Assembly (NCBI RefSeq): GCF_900103125.1
Contig: NZ_FNJV01000001.1
Span: forward strand, 1,302,001 to 1,366,000
Source of the DNA: Mucilaginibacter sp. OK268
GTDB taxonomy: Bacteria > Bacteroidota > Bacteroidia > Sphingobacteriales > Sphingobacteriaceae
Direction: 5' to 3'
Length of the DNA stretch: 64,000 bases
The notes under the pieces were generated by a model, which was not told the origin of the DNA, did no database searches, and saw only the letters and a list, made by a program, of their open reading frames with translations. Every line of letters starts with the position of its first letter. The stretch's first letter is position 1. A program made the position numbers and the translations under genes. Positions 1 to 8,855 of this stretch are shown piece after piece.

Positions 1-366
1 GTGACCCAGTGAGCCTGAATGGAACTCAACTCCCGGGATTTTTGTATTGGGGTGCCAATAAATATGATCGTTCAAAGAAAGATGGTTATCCAGTCGTTCT
101 TTTTGCAGAAAGCCCAATTCAACCAATGTGCCGTATAAAGCTGGAACATCATGGCCTTTAGAAAGAAAAAGGTAATCACGGTTGGTGTCTTTTAAATTTG
201 AAGGCGTAAGGTTCAGAAATTCGCTATACAGGTAAACGATCATATCAACTGCCGATAAAGAGGCTCCTGTAAAGCAACCGCCTGCTGTTGACATGCGCAC
301 AATATGTTCGCGCACTTTTAGCGCTATGGCCTGTAGTTCCTGTTCGCTATGTTTTGTGTTTTCCAC
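1..366 (-). CDS. Transketolase, N-terminal (thiamine-diphosphate-binding) subunit, partial
   Basis: The 3' part runs off the left edge, leaving about 122 codons. The reading is open from a GTG at 364-366. An in-frame stop lies upstream with no ATG between it and the GTG, so GTG is the best start; an ATG 24 codons in is the alternative. The visible protein has typical transketolase N-terminal features: a helix with STAGGCFTGASLSA, the loop LSKGHDVPALYGTL, and the end HPNTKIPGVEFHSGSLGH, which matches the family's G-x-E-x-x-x-G-S-L-G segment contacting thiamine diphosphate. It follows the SpsF-like gene by 27 bp on the same strand, so cotranscription is likely. Split transketolases beside sugar-nucleotide genes usually serve surface-sugar synthesis rather than the core pentose pathway. 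The matching C-terminal subunit would lie outside the window. Confidence 0.85.
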   Translation of the reverse strand, partial: MENTKHSEQELQAIALKVREHIVRMSTAGGCFTGASLSAVDMIVYLYSEFLNLTPSNLKDTNRDYLFLSKGHDVPALYGTLVELGFLQKERLDNHLSLNDHIYWHPNTKIPGVEFHSGSLGH

Positions 367-394
367 GGGGTAATGGTTATTTTAATTTAATATT

Positions 395-1201
395 TTATTG
401 GCTAACCGGCGCTTGTTTGGTTTGCTTCGGTTGTATGGTTCTTAACTCGTTTAAATGATTGCGATACCAGTTTACACCGGCATAGTTGGCATTGATCTGG
501 TAGATCTCCGGTTTACGATCCAGCAGATCCAGGATGTCAGCACATGAAAAGCTTTTGTTTGTAGGGTACAGCTCCTCAAATACCCTTTTAATAAAAAGGT
601 AGTCTTCCTGGTAGTCAATCGTAAAGCGGTGCGACATGGAATAATCCAGGCCGGTTTCCCAGGTTACATTACACATGCTGAACAGTTGCGGGTTTTCCCA
701 GATATAAGGCGTAGTATGTTCCAGCTCCAGGTTTTTCTCTGCGTTTTTCCAGGCTTGCTTTAAACAGGCCATGGTCATGATCTCTACATCGTTACCATCG
801 GGCCAGGTAGCCGGATGCAGGTTGCTTACATAATCATGCGCAACGGTATGTTCAAAAAAATAAGTAAGCGTCTGATCGATAATACGGGGATCAATCAGCG
901 GGCAATCCGAAGGTGTTTTTAATACCACGTCGGCATTATGCAACAGGGCAGCCTGGTAATGGCGGTCGAGCAAATTGTTTTGATCGCCCCGGTAACAGGG
1001 TATGTCCAAGAGCCTGGCTTCCTGCTCAATAATATCGTCCTCAGGGTTAACTGATGTTGCTATCACCAAAACGGCTTCGTGCTGTATCATCTGCAGGCGC
1101 TCTATCATCAGAGCCAGTATGCTTTTACCCAAAACAGGTAACATCACTTTACCGGGTAAACGGGTTGATGCCATGCGGGCCTGTACGATGATAACTACCA
1201 T
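395..1201 (-). CDS. SpsF-like cytidylyltransferase / glycosyltransferase family protein
   Basis: 268 residues, ATG start. The N-terminal motif VQARMASTRLPGKVM (residues 6-20) is the nucleotide-binding loop of the SpsF/COG1861 branch of the cytidylyltransferase fold. The acidic motif TPSDCPLIDP near residue 100 is where this fold places its metal-binding Asp. Family members are thought to activate or modify sugars for polysaccharides such as spore coat or O-antigen, but the exact substrate is rarely known. It sits between a GT-B-like gene (100 bp upstream) and a split transketolase (27 bp downstream), all on the minus strand. That context supports making an unusual activated sugar. The fold assignment is firm; the substrate is unknown. 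Confidence 0.85.
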   Translation of the reverse strand: MVVIIVQARMASTRLPGKVMLPVLGKSILALMIERLQMIQHEAVLVIATSVNPEDDIIEQEARLLDIPCYRGDQNNLLDRHYQAALLHNADVVLKTPSDCPLIDPRIIDQTLTYFFEHTVAHDYVSNLHPATWPDGNDVEIMTMACLKQAWKNAEKNLELEHTTPYIWENPQLFSMCNVTWETGLDYSMSHRFTIDYQEDYLFIKRVFEELYPTNKSFSCADILDLLDRKPEIYQINANYAGVNWYRNHLNELRTIQPKQTKQAPVSQ

Positions 1202-1203
1202 TT

Positions 1204-1302
1204 TTTTAATTAGTGAATTACTGAATTAGTGATTTAGTGAATTTTTCATCTGTGTTTATTCCAAAAATCCTTGCTTTTTGCTCTCCCAATCCTTGCTCCC
1301 TT
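1204..1302. repeat. Octamer-word intergenic element (locus A)
   Basis: The spacer between two minus-strand genes. It holds four consecutive 8-bp units: ATTAGTGA (1209-1216), ATTACTGA (1217-1224), ATTAGTGA (1225-1232) and TTTAGTGA (1233-1240). A second word family follows on the opposite strand (AGCAAGGA type, read right to left) with a TTTTTGG linker. The 15-mer TTCCAAAAATCCTTG at 1259-1273 recurs exactly at 3683-3697. The octamer series recurs in reverse complement with one unit fewer at 53463-53486. No coding potential is evident. Confidence 0.7.
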
Positions 1303-2353
1303 AATAGTTAGCCACCAACTGTTCTGTATAAAAAGGGACACCTGGTGTATTTAAAGCTTTTTGTACATCAAAGTTTTCAGACATGCCTTTGTGCTTAGTA
1401 TAAGCCCGGCACACCTGTGCTATTTTTTGTGCGGAGATACCACCATTTTGAATAGGCGCCAGTTTTTTAAGCTCATCCACATCAAACCAGGAATGTACCT
1501 TTTTACCTAATGCTATACCAGTATATACCACGGTTGAATATTGGGTGATCAGTTCGCAGCAATTAGCGATCATATGATTGGTATTCCCCGATTTAAAGAT
1601 CATCGCATCTACAGGGGCATGTTTCCTGATCTCTTTTTCGGCACGTTCCGCATTCTCGTTTGGGTGCAATTTGAAGAGCAAAGGTCTACCATTGGCTATT
1701 TTCACGGCGCTTTTAATAAAAGCGGGCCGGTTTTCGAAACGATAGGTTTCGCGCATATCGGTGGTGGCTACCATCACATAATCACGATGCGGGAAATCGT
1801 TATCCAGAAATTGTTCCAGGTTATCGTAATTAGGCATGCCGGTAACGGCTATCTTATTACTGTGTGTACCGTTTTTAATAAAGTACTGACGGTAACCTAA
1901 TGATGCTGAACAGTAAACGTCGCAAACATTTGATGAGCCGTTCAATGAGGTGTTGCCGCATAAAAAAGTCGGCAGCTTCAACATTTTCACCAGTTTACTC
2001 ACCAACGTATATTTATCAACCATGCCTTCCTGCACCCATACTGTTTTGGTTTTACGCATGCGGCGGGGCACCAGGATATCCGAGCAAAAAACTACCAGAT
2101 CATAATGGTTTAATCTTGCGCCATAATCAATTTGAAGGCCGTGCTGATGAAGGTATTTCTCGGAGTTTGTACGATAGTAGTTTGAGAGTATCGTACCGTT
2201 AAGCAACGAAGTATGATTAATAAATAAGTTTAATATATAGCTGTCTGTAAATAGCTGACTAAACCAGCAATCAAACTCTGGCAGTTCGTTTGCTATCTGG
2301 TGCATTTGTGATGTTTGGTTTACAGAACCGGTAATAAACAGTATTTTCTGCAT
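1301..2353 (-). CDS. GT-B-like glycosyltransferase or glycerophosphotransferase-like protein
   Basis: 350 residues, ATG start, no signal peptide or membrane segment, so probably cytoplasmic. The N-terminal half begins MQKILFITGS, a Rossmann-type strand-loop. The C-terminal half has VTGMPNYD (170-177), FKLHPNE (227-233) and QYSTVVYTGIALGK (271-284). The spacing of an HPNE loop and a late ST-x-x-x-x-G-I-A-L-G-K segment resembles GT-B enzymes of the capsule/CDP-glycerol transferase type, in which these loops hold the nucleotide. It is first in a probable three-gene minus-strand unit with the SpsF-like gene and transketolase. The donor and acceptor cannot be told from sequence. A non-catalytic GT-B homologue is possible. 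Confidence 0.55.
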   Translation of the reverse strand: MQKILFITGSVNQTSQMHQIANELPEFDCWFSQLFTDSYILNLFINHTSLLNGTILSNYYRTNSEKYLHQHGLQIDYGARLNHYDLVVFCSDILVPRRMRKTKTVWVQEGMVDKYTLVSKLVKMLKLPTFLCGNTSLNGSSNVCDVYCSASLGYRQYFIKNGTHSNKIAVTGMPNYDNLEQFLDNDFPHRDYVMVATTDMRETYRFENRPAFIKSAVKIANGRPLLFKLHPNENAERAEKEIRKHAPVDAMIFKSGNTNHMIANCCELITQYSTVVYTGIALGKKVHSWFDVDELKKLAPIQNGGISAQKIAQVCRAYTKHKGMSENFDVQKALNTPGVPFYTEQLVANY

Positions 2354-2578
2354 TTATAGTTTGATGACTAATTGTTAAGGCAAATGTTTTCTGTTATGGT
2401 ATGCTTAACTTAACTGATGTAAATATTTTATAATAAATTATGCATCATATATTAAAACCATCGCAATGGATTAAAAGTATGGCTGTTACTTTTATATAAT
2501 GCTAATTTAAGGTTATGAAATAGTTAATTATGTATTAGGGTAATTTTAACTTAACACGTTCAAGGTTAATGTTTTATA

Positions 2579-3421
2579 TTATTTAGCATTCGCGGAAAAA
2601 GCTACACGCCTGGTTAGGAAGTTTTTAAGCTCCGGAAGTTTATCCGTATTGATCAGATCGACACCACAGTCAAGCAATTCATTCCAAACCACCGGATTTT
2701 CTGGTGATGCCCATAACCGTACTTTTTTACCAAACCGATGTGCCATGCTTACATATTTACACAAGCGCGCTTTTTGTAAAACAGGGAAAGCACCGCTACC
2801 GTTCCAATTCACCAGCCGGGAGTACCTACAGCTTGCCGTGCGGTAAATATTTGTTGATGAGGTGTCCTGTTGAACCTTCATCAGGTCCTCGTCAATAAAG
2901 GCCAAACGGTTTTGCTGGTTTTTCAGGATATCAAATGGTTTGTTACCGGTTATCACTATCGTGATCTGGCGCTGAACAAATACACCATCCTCGTAGCCGG
3001 AAAGTATACTTTTATATTTTTCGAGCACTGCTGACAAGGCCTCGTATGTTTTGACCGCGTTTGATTTAATATCGATCATCAGCGTAATGGGATAAACAAT
3101 GCGGGATTCTTGCCCGTTTGAACCATTGATACAGCTGGCCAGCGGATCCAGATATAGACGTTCCAGTGTCCGGTGTCTTTTAAAAAGTGGGAGTAAATGA
3201 GCTACAACTAATTTCCCCTTTCGTAAATAAATATCAGCTTCTATATGGGTATACCCGTTATCCAGAGCATCATACAACGGTCGTTTATGCCAATAATCAT
3301 TATGTGCAAAGGCGTTGGCGAGCGGGACATTTTGGGAGTAGGAGTTAAAGGCAGTAAATACCAGGAGAACTAAGAACAATAATTTTAGGTGCTTTAGGCA
3401 AAAGCTTGCTGCTTGCATCAT
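2579..3421 (-). CDS. Secreted PLC/GDPD-like phosphodiesterase
   Basis: About 280 residues from the ATG at 3421 (a second Met follows at once). A longer reading begins only with GTG and adds 18 residues before a good signal peptide ending FNSYSQ, so the shorter start is preferred. The mature protein opens AFAHNDYWHKRPL, then HIEADIYL and LVVAHLLP. His40, Glu61, Asp63 and His75 match the catalytic and metal-site layout of the PI-PLC/GDPD TIM-barrel superfamily, in its AIM6-like branch. It ends with LINTDKLPEL, the usual last strand. It probably cleaves a phosphodiester in the periplasm or on the surface. It lies downstream of SusC/SusD on the same strand, but a terminator-like hairpin lies between them. 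Confidence 0.75.
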   Translation of the reverse strand: MMQAASFCLKHLKLLFLVLLVFTAFNSYSQNVPLANAFAHNDYWHKRPLYDALDNGYTHIEADIYLRKGKLVVAHLLPLFKRHRTLERLYLDPLASCINGSNGQESRIVYPITLMIDIKSNAVKTYEALSAVLEKYKSILSGYEDGVFVQRQITIVITGNKPFDILKNQQNRLAFIDEDLMKVQQDTSSTNIYRTASCRYSRLVNWNGSGAFPVLQKARLCKYVSMAHRFGKKVRLWASPENPVVWNELLDCGVDLINTDKLPELKNFLTRRVAFSANAK

Positions 3422-3527
3422 TAATTGTTTTTGTTGCACAAAGCTACCTGTTGAATGTGTTTTAAATATTAGCACACAGTTAATTAATTTTTCATTGATG
3501 TTAAGGTTTTGTGAAGAGGAGGTTTTG

Positions 3528-3711
3528 GAGCAAAGATTCTTAGAGCAAGGAATAAGGACTTTTGGAGTAAGGATGCTTGGGGAGAGAAGATAAGCAATAG
3601 GGATTTAAGGAATAAGGAGCAAAGATGAAAGGGTAAGTATAAAAAAGAACAAGGAGCAAAGACCTTTTGTCCTTGCTCCTTGTTCCAAAAATCCTTGTTC
3701 CAAAATCCAAA
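3528..3711. repeat. Octamer-word intergenic element (locus B)
   Basis: The spacer between the phosphodiesterase and susD. The left part is purine-rich with words such as AGCAAGGA, ATAAGGAC, AGTAAGGA, TTTAAGGA and AACAAGGA. The right part is the pyrimidine-rich mirror; read on the minus strand it gives AACAAGGA, TTTTTGG, AACAAGGA, GCAAGGAC. The arms fold into the hairpin at 3647-3685. This word set is shared with loci A and G. No ORF of note. Confidence 0.7.
3647..3685 (-). terminator. Intrinsic terminator of the susC-susD unit
   Basis: A 17-bp stem with one mismatch (arms 3647-3663 and 3669-3685) and a 5-nt loop. On the minus strand the stem is followed by TTCTTTTTTA, a run of six T. It lies 26 bp beyond the susD stop. 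It is built entirely from the repeat words of locus B. Confidence 0.7.
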
Positions 3712-5328
3712 TTAATAACCAGGGTTTTGAACCAGGTTAGGGTTGGTTTTTAGCTCAGTTGATGGGATAGGGTACAATCTGCGGGTTGGATCTGTGTTCA
3801 TTTTCAGATCATCCGCTTTTCCGCCAGCTACTGGTAGCAGATATTCTTTTTCGAACTGACCAAAACGGATCAGGTCATTACGACGCCATGCTTCCCATGA
3901 AAGCTCGCGTGCACGCTCATCTAACAAAGCATCCAAATCAATTGATGAAGCAGCCTGTGCGTGGGCACGCAGGCGTAGCTTGTTTACCAATGTTAGTGGC
4001 GTTTGTGTTTCGCCGTTTATGGTAGTTGGTGTAGCTCCGCGTAATAAGGCCTCAGCTTTCATCAGTAACACATCAGCTAAACGAAATACCGGTACGTCGT
4101 TACTGTTTAAACGAGTTGCCTGGATGATGTTAACATCAGGATAGTATTTGATCGATCTTACACCTTCTGATTGTGAGGTAAGTATGTCGTTACCCAAATC
4201 CATTGGTTTTAATCCGGTAAGGGTTAATGTAGGTATGAGGTTGATTTGTTTAGTAGCATTTGGTGCCGGATAGTAAACCGGTTGGTTAGTGAAACCACCA
4301 TTACCATCGGGATAAAATTGCGGGCCTGCCAGCCAGGTTTTAGTACGGTCATCTCCAGGAATGTTAAAGCGGTTATAAAACTCAGGCGTAGTGCTCATGG
4401 CAATACTCAAACCTACGTTAAAACCATATGCCTGCACCAGGTAATAAAAGAAACCAAAACGGGTAAACTGGTTGCCCGGTATTTGCTGGTCATAAGGTAC
4501 TGCAAATATGGTTTCGTTGATCTGCGGGCCGTTGGTTGGTAAAAATATATCCCTGTATTTAGCATCCAGATAATAGTTGGTATTAGCCTGTACGCTATCG
4601 CACATGGTTACCGTTTCCTGGTAGCGATTGGTACCGGTGTATACGCCAGAGTTCAGATACATTTTTGCCAACAAGGCAAATACCATTCCTTTAGTTGGGC
4701 GACCGTATTGTGATACGTTTGTTGTAGCGTTGCTGCTTTTGGCTGGTAGCAATGGTAAAACAGCTTTTAATTCGCTTTCAATAAAGGCATATACCTTGGC
4801 GCGCGGCTGTGTTGCTGGTTGTGCGGTTACCGGGAAATCGGTAATGATAGGCACATTACCGTACAAATCCATCATGAAATAAAGGTAGAGGGCGCGCATC
4901 GCTTTAACTTCGGCAATAGAAGATGTCTTTTTTGCAGCTGATGATGACGAACTATTGATAACGCTCATGATGCGGTTACAGGTGTTTATACCACCAAAAC
5001 CCCATTGCCATACACCTATTACGTTAGGATGATCAAAAGTCCAGGTATGGTAATGTAATTGGCGGTATTGGCCACCATCGTCAAAGTTGCCGTCACGTGC
5101 AGGTAAAATGGCTTCATCTGTTGACATATCCTGCATGCGCCAGTAAGGTACGGCGTAGCTTGATGACAGGTTAGAATAAATGGTACCCAGTAATGCGGTA
5201 TAATCGGCATCGGTTACCGGGAAGTTTGATTTTACGTACTGCGACTCAACAGGTACATTTAATTTTGTACAAGAAATTGTGCCTATCGTCACAACTATCG
5301 CGGCACATATGATGAATATCTTTTTCAT
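3712..5328 (-). CDS. SusD/RagB family nutrient-binding outer-membrane lipoprotein
   Basis: 538 residues, within the usual SusD size. A lipoprotein signal ends GTISC, with Cys20 as the lipid anchor. The N-terminal part carries the TPR-like helical region typical of the family (AEVKAMRALYLYFMMDLYGNVPI, near residues 140-160). The C-terminal part has VPVFRLADVLLMKAEALLRG and LDALLDERARELSWEAWRRNDLIRFG, the characteristic SusD closing segment, ending RRLYPIPSTELKTNPNLVQNPGY. SusD caps the SusC barrel and captures ligand at the cell surface. It starts 20 bp after the susC stop, so they form one operon. The ligand is unknown: no glycoside hydrolase is adjacent, only a phosphodiesterase. Confidence 0.95.
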   Translation of the reverse strand: MKKIFIICAAIVVTIGTISCTKLNVPVESQYVKSNFPVTDADYTALLGTIYSNLSSSYAVPYWRMQDMSTDEAILPARDGNFDDGGQYRQLHYHTWTFDHPNVIGVWQWGFGGINTCNRIMSVINSSSSSAAKKTSSIAEVKAMRALYLYFMMDLYGNVPIITDFPVTAQPATQPRAKVYAFIESELKAVLPLLPAKSSNATTNVSQYGRPTKGMVFALLAKMYLNSGVYTGTNRYQETVTMCDSVQANTNYYLDAKYRDIFLPTNGPQINETIFAVPYDQQIPGNQFTRFGFFYYLVQAYGFNVGLSIAMSTTPEFYNRFNIPGDDRTKTWLAGPQFYPDGNGGFTNQPVYYPAPNATKQINLIPTLTLTGLKPMDLGNDILTSQSEGVRSIKYYPDVNIIQATRLNSNDVPVFRLADVLLMKAEALLRGATPTTINGETQTPLTLVNKLRLRAHAQAASSIDLDALLDERARELSWEAWRRNDLIRFGQFEKEYLLPVAGGKADDLKMNTDPTRRLYPIPSTELKTNPNLVQNPGY

Positions 5329-5348
5329 TTTTGTTTGTTTAACTGTTA

Positions 5349-8300
5349 TTAAAATGATGCGTTTATACCTAAGCTGAAGGTGCGTGTTTTAGGATAAAAA
5401 TTCTTGTTATCGATACCTGGAGTTAAACCGCCCATATCAATTTCCGGGTCAACACCACGGTATTTGGTAATGACGAAAATATTATTGCCAGAGGCATAAA
5501 AACGCAAGCTTTTAAAGGCCTGAATATGCGGCTTAATGGTATAACCAATAGTGGCATTATCCAAACGCAGGTACGAGCCGCTTTCCAGGAAACGATCCGA
5601 GATCAGGTAAGCATTGATATCTTTAAATGATTCGCCTAAAGTAAATCTTGGAATGTTTTGTAATTTGGAGTCGGCAGGGTTATTTAAACCGGCAAGTGTT
5701 GCATTTAAAATCTTGTTGCCATACACCCCGCGAACCAGGAAGTTAAAGTCGAAGTTTTTGTAGAAGAAGCTGTTGCTCCAGCCGTAAACCAATTTAGGCT
5801 GTGCATCATATTTAATAAACTGATCGGTAGTTAATGGTTGGGCGGCCGTTGTTGATCCATCGGCTTTTTGATAAGTACTAACGCCGTTGGCATTTTTGCC
5901 CAAATAGTGCCACAGGTCAAAAGTACCAAGAGCATAACCTGGTTGTATGATCTGGCTGTAGTTGCCCGATTGACCTTTACCACCTAACTGGGCAGTTTGA
6001 ATGTATGGAAGAACCAGGCCACCCTGTGATAAACTTTGTACCACGTTTTTATTATGTGAAAAGTTTAACGAGGTGCGCCAGGTAAAAGCCCCCGATTTTA
6101 CAGGTATGGCATTTAATACAACTTCAATACCGCTATTTTTCATTTTACCTACGTTTGCGGTTAAAAGCGGATAAAAATATTGGGTAGTTGATACCTGGAG
6201 GGTAGTGATCAGATCGGAGGTCTTCTTGATATAATAATCAACAGAACCGGTAATGCGGTTGTTGAGTATACCAAAGTCCAAACCTATGTTGGTAGTAGCG
6301 GTACTTTCCCATTTCAGATTTGGGTTGTCATTACGTACGGGGCCGATAGGGTTAACTATATTACCATTACTTAAAAATTTACCACCACCCGGAGGCACGC
6401 CGTAAATTAACTGAGCAGTAAAGGCGTCGAACCCTGCACTGTTACCAGATACACCATAACCGGCCCTTAATTTCAAGTCGCTGATAACCGGAACAGATTT
6501 CATAAAATCTTCGCTGATGATCTTCCATCCGGCAGAAGCCGCAGGGAAATAGCCATGGCGAACGTTTAAACCGAAACCCGAAGATCCATCTTCCCTTAAT
6601 GAAGCCTGCAGCAAATACTTGTCAGCAAATTGATATTGTGCACGGGCATAAAAAGATATTAACCTTAAAGTAGATATATAGGTTGGCGGGGTAGTGCCAT
6701 TTATATTGTAACTCGGGTTAAAAATAATTTGTGAAAGCTGGGTAGGATTGGAGAATGCTAAATAATTATAAGTTAAAGCATCATTTGAAAATCCCTGGGT
6801 TTGTACCCCGAATCCGTCACCGTTACGATCCTGCTGATAAGAGTAACCACCTAATAATTTAAGGGAATGCCGACCAAAAATGCGGTCGTAATTAAAATAA
6901 GCTTCTACAACGTTACTGGTATTGGTATAAGCACTGCGGGCCGCTACACCACCAGCGTTAACGTATATACCAGACTGACTGGTGGAATAGGTATTAACGT
7001 TGTTTTGTTCCTTTTGGGTTGATCCAGATACGGTAAACTTTAAACCGTTTAAAATGTCAACAGAAGCAAAACCATTGATCAGGGTTTTGTTGTTCTCTGT
7101 TTTGATAAAGTTATTGTTAATTAACGATAGCGGATTCAATGGTCCGCTGCCTGTACGGGTATAGTTTTCTTTATAAGTGCCATCCGGGTTAAAAGGACCC
7201 ACCGTTGGTAAATAGAACAAAATACCCGATAATACCTGGCTTTGGAATATATCGTTGTTTTTGGTGGCGCTGTTGGTAAGCGTGATGCCTAATTTTAAAC
7301 GATCATTAAAAAAACGCTGGTTGATATAACCTTTGTAGATAGTACGCTCCAGGCTGGTATTTTTTAATATACCATTATTTTTCATGTAGTTTACACTTGC
7401 ACCATATTCTGAATTGGTACCTGCACCACCATAAGAAAGGTTATGGTTTTGCGAATAGCCTGTTCTTTCTGCCAGTTTCTGCCAGTTGGTATTTGAACCA
7501 TCGTCGTCGGCTGCGCTCAGTTTGGGTACGCCATTATCCGTTAAGTATTTACGCAGTTCATCGCCTGTAAGTACATCAATGTTTTTGGATACGTTTTCAA
7601 CAGCGCCATACGCACTATAGTTTAACCTGGTTTGGCCTGCTTTTGCTTTGCGGGTTGTAACCATGATTACGCCATTGGCAGCACGTGAACCGTATATAGC
7701 TGTTGAGGATGCATCTTTTAGCACGTCAATGCTTTCAATATCGGCAGGTGCCAATAAATCTATAGAAGCGCCGGGTACTCCATCAATTACATAAAATGGC
7801 TGCGTCGCACCGTCGCGTAATGTTGATGGTCCTCTTAATATAGTTGAGGGTTGTTTGTTGGGGTCGCCGCTTTTGGTGATGTTTAAACCCGCTACTTTAC
7901 CTTGTAATAGCTCAGCAGGAGTAGTTAACACACCCGCGTTAAAATCCTCGGCCTTTACCGATGTTATAGCGCCGGTAACATCCTTACGGCTTGATGTACC
8001 GTAACCAATAACTACCACATCTTTCAACTGTTTGGTATCAGTTACAAGCGTAATGTTGATTGCTGCTTTATCACCAGCGGTAACCTCTTTAGGTACCGAA
8101 CCCAAAAATGTGAATTTTAAAACATCGCCCGGGCCGCTTACAGTAACGGAGTAACCACCATTACTGTTGGTAGTAGTTGCTTTGCCCGTGCTTTTAACGG
8201 TTACTACAACACCCGGTAATGGTGTGTTGGTTTCGTCGGTTACGGTTCCTTTTACAAGCCTGCCGGTTTGTGAAAAAGCTTGTAGCGCGGTAAGCAATAT

Positions 8301-8375
8301 TGCGCAGGCAATGAGTAAACCATGCCTGGATAAATGATGTGTTTTCTGGAAAAAACAGTGGTAAATTTTTTTCAT
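5349..8375 (-). CDS. SusC/RagA family TonB-dependent outer-membrane transporter
   Basis: About 1008 residues from the ATG at 8375; an upstream TTG would add six residues but gives a poorer signal peptide. Order of parts: a signal peptide ending LTALQAFSQ, a carboxypeptidase-regulatory-like beta domain (LVKGTVTDETNTPLPGV), a TonB-box-like segment followed by the plug (VVVIGYGTSSRKDVTGAI, then IYGSRAANGVIMVTTRK), and a long 22-strand-type barrel ending in a C-terminal Phe (TRTFSLGINASF). There is no N-terminal STN signalling domain and no ECF sigma/anti-sigma pair nearby, so classical trans-envelope regulation is not expected. It imports a ligand delivered by the SusD protein encoded just downstream. 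Confidence 0.95.
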   Translation of the reverse strand: MKKIYHCFFQKTHHLSRHGLLIACAILLTALQAFSQTGRLVKGTVTDETNTPLPGVVVTVKSTGKATTTNSNGGYSVTVSGPGDVLKFTFLGSVPKEVTAGDKAAINITLVTDTKQLKDVVVIGYGTSSRKDVTGAITSVKAEDFNAGVLTTPAELLQGKVAGLNITKSGDPNKQPSTILRGPSTLRDGATQPFYVIDGVPGASIDLLAPADIESIDVLKDASSTAIYGSRAANGVIMVTTRKAKAGQTRLNYSAYGAVENVSKNIDVLTGDELRKYLTDNGVPKLSAADDDGSNTNWQKLAERTGYSQNHNLSYGGAGTNSEYGASVNYMKNNGILKNTSLERTIYKGYINQRFFNDRLKLGITLTNSATKNNDIFQSQVLSGILFYLPTVGPFNPDGTYKENYTRTGSGPLNPLSLINNNFIKTENNKTLINGFASVDILNGLKFTVSGSTQKEQNNVNTYSTSQSGIYVNAGGVAARSAYTNTSNVVEAYFNYDRIFGRHSLKLLGGYSYQQDRNGDGFGVQTQGFSNDALTYNYLAFSNPTQLSQIIFNPSYNINGTTPPTYISTLRLISFYARAQYQFADKYLLQASLREDGSSGFGLNVRHGYFPAASAGWKIISEDFMKSVPVISDLKLRAGYGVSGNSAGFDAFTAQLIYGVPPGGGKFLSNGNIVNPIGPVRNDNPNLKWESTATTNIGLDFGILNNRITGSVDYYIKKTSDLITTLQVSTTQYFYPLLTANVGKMKNSGIEVVLNAIPVKSGAFTWRTSLNFSHNKNVVQSLSQGGLVLPYIQTAQLGGKGQSGNYSQIIQPGYALGTFDLWHYLGKNANGVSTYQKADGSTTAAQPLTTDQFIKYDAQPKLVYGWSNSFFYKNFDFNFLVRGVYGNKILNATLAGLNNPADSKLQNIPRFTLGESFKDINAYLISDRFLESGSYLRLDNATIGYTIKPHIQAFKSLRFYASGNNIFVITKYRGVDPEIDMGGLTPGIDNKNFYPKTRTFSLGINASF

Positions 8376-8855
8376 AATGTGTGTTTTGGACAATTAATTA
8401 AACTAAACTCAGGAATCGCATTTTTCCGCTGCAAAGGAATGATGTGCATGTTAGGAAATCATCAAGTGAACATTAGCTTTTTCATTTAGGTTGAAATGAG
8501 TGATTTGGTTAATTGGTGTTGTTTTTTGTATTAATTTATTGATTTACAGAATTTTAATACATAAAAAAGATTAGTTATGCCATAAATTGGTTATATAGCA
8601 AAAACTAATTATTAAAATTAGCTTAATATCGGTTAAACAACTTAAAAAAGGTAATAAATGGGTTTATTGCCTGCAGTTGGAACTTATTAATTTAGTAAGT
8701 TTATTATTGGTTTTTCATGTAATAAGCTAAAGAAATAGCTGTTACAATGGTTTAAAAATAGGTTTTAATTAATTCATTTGGTAAGTGAGCAAATTACTTA
8801 AACGTTTTTGTTTAAAAGTAATTAGGGATTGAACTCAATTCGCCCTTATGCCTTA
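8376..8855. other. 480-bp AT-rich spacer between the STAND gene and susC
   Basis: No ORF or RNA gene was recognised. It should contain the susC promoter on the minus strand, but I find no good TAnnTTTG box there. An imperfect hairpin at 8792-8823 (AATTACTT-type arms with a 2-nt bulge) lies just past the STAND stop. It has no U-tract, so it is at best a weak terminator. Confidence 0.5.

Noticed and set aside
1541..2202. Two plus-strand open frames opposite the GT-B-like gene
   Set aside because: Antisense shadows; the minus-strand protein has coherent fold motifs across the same region, and the plus-strand products resemble nothing.
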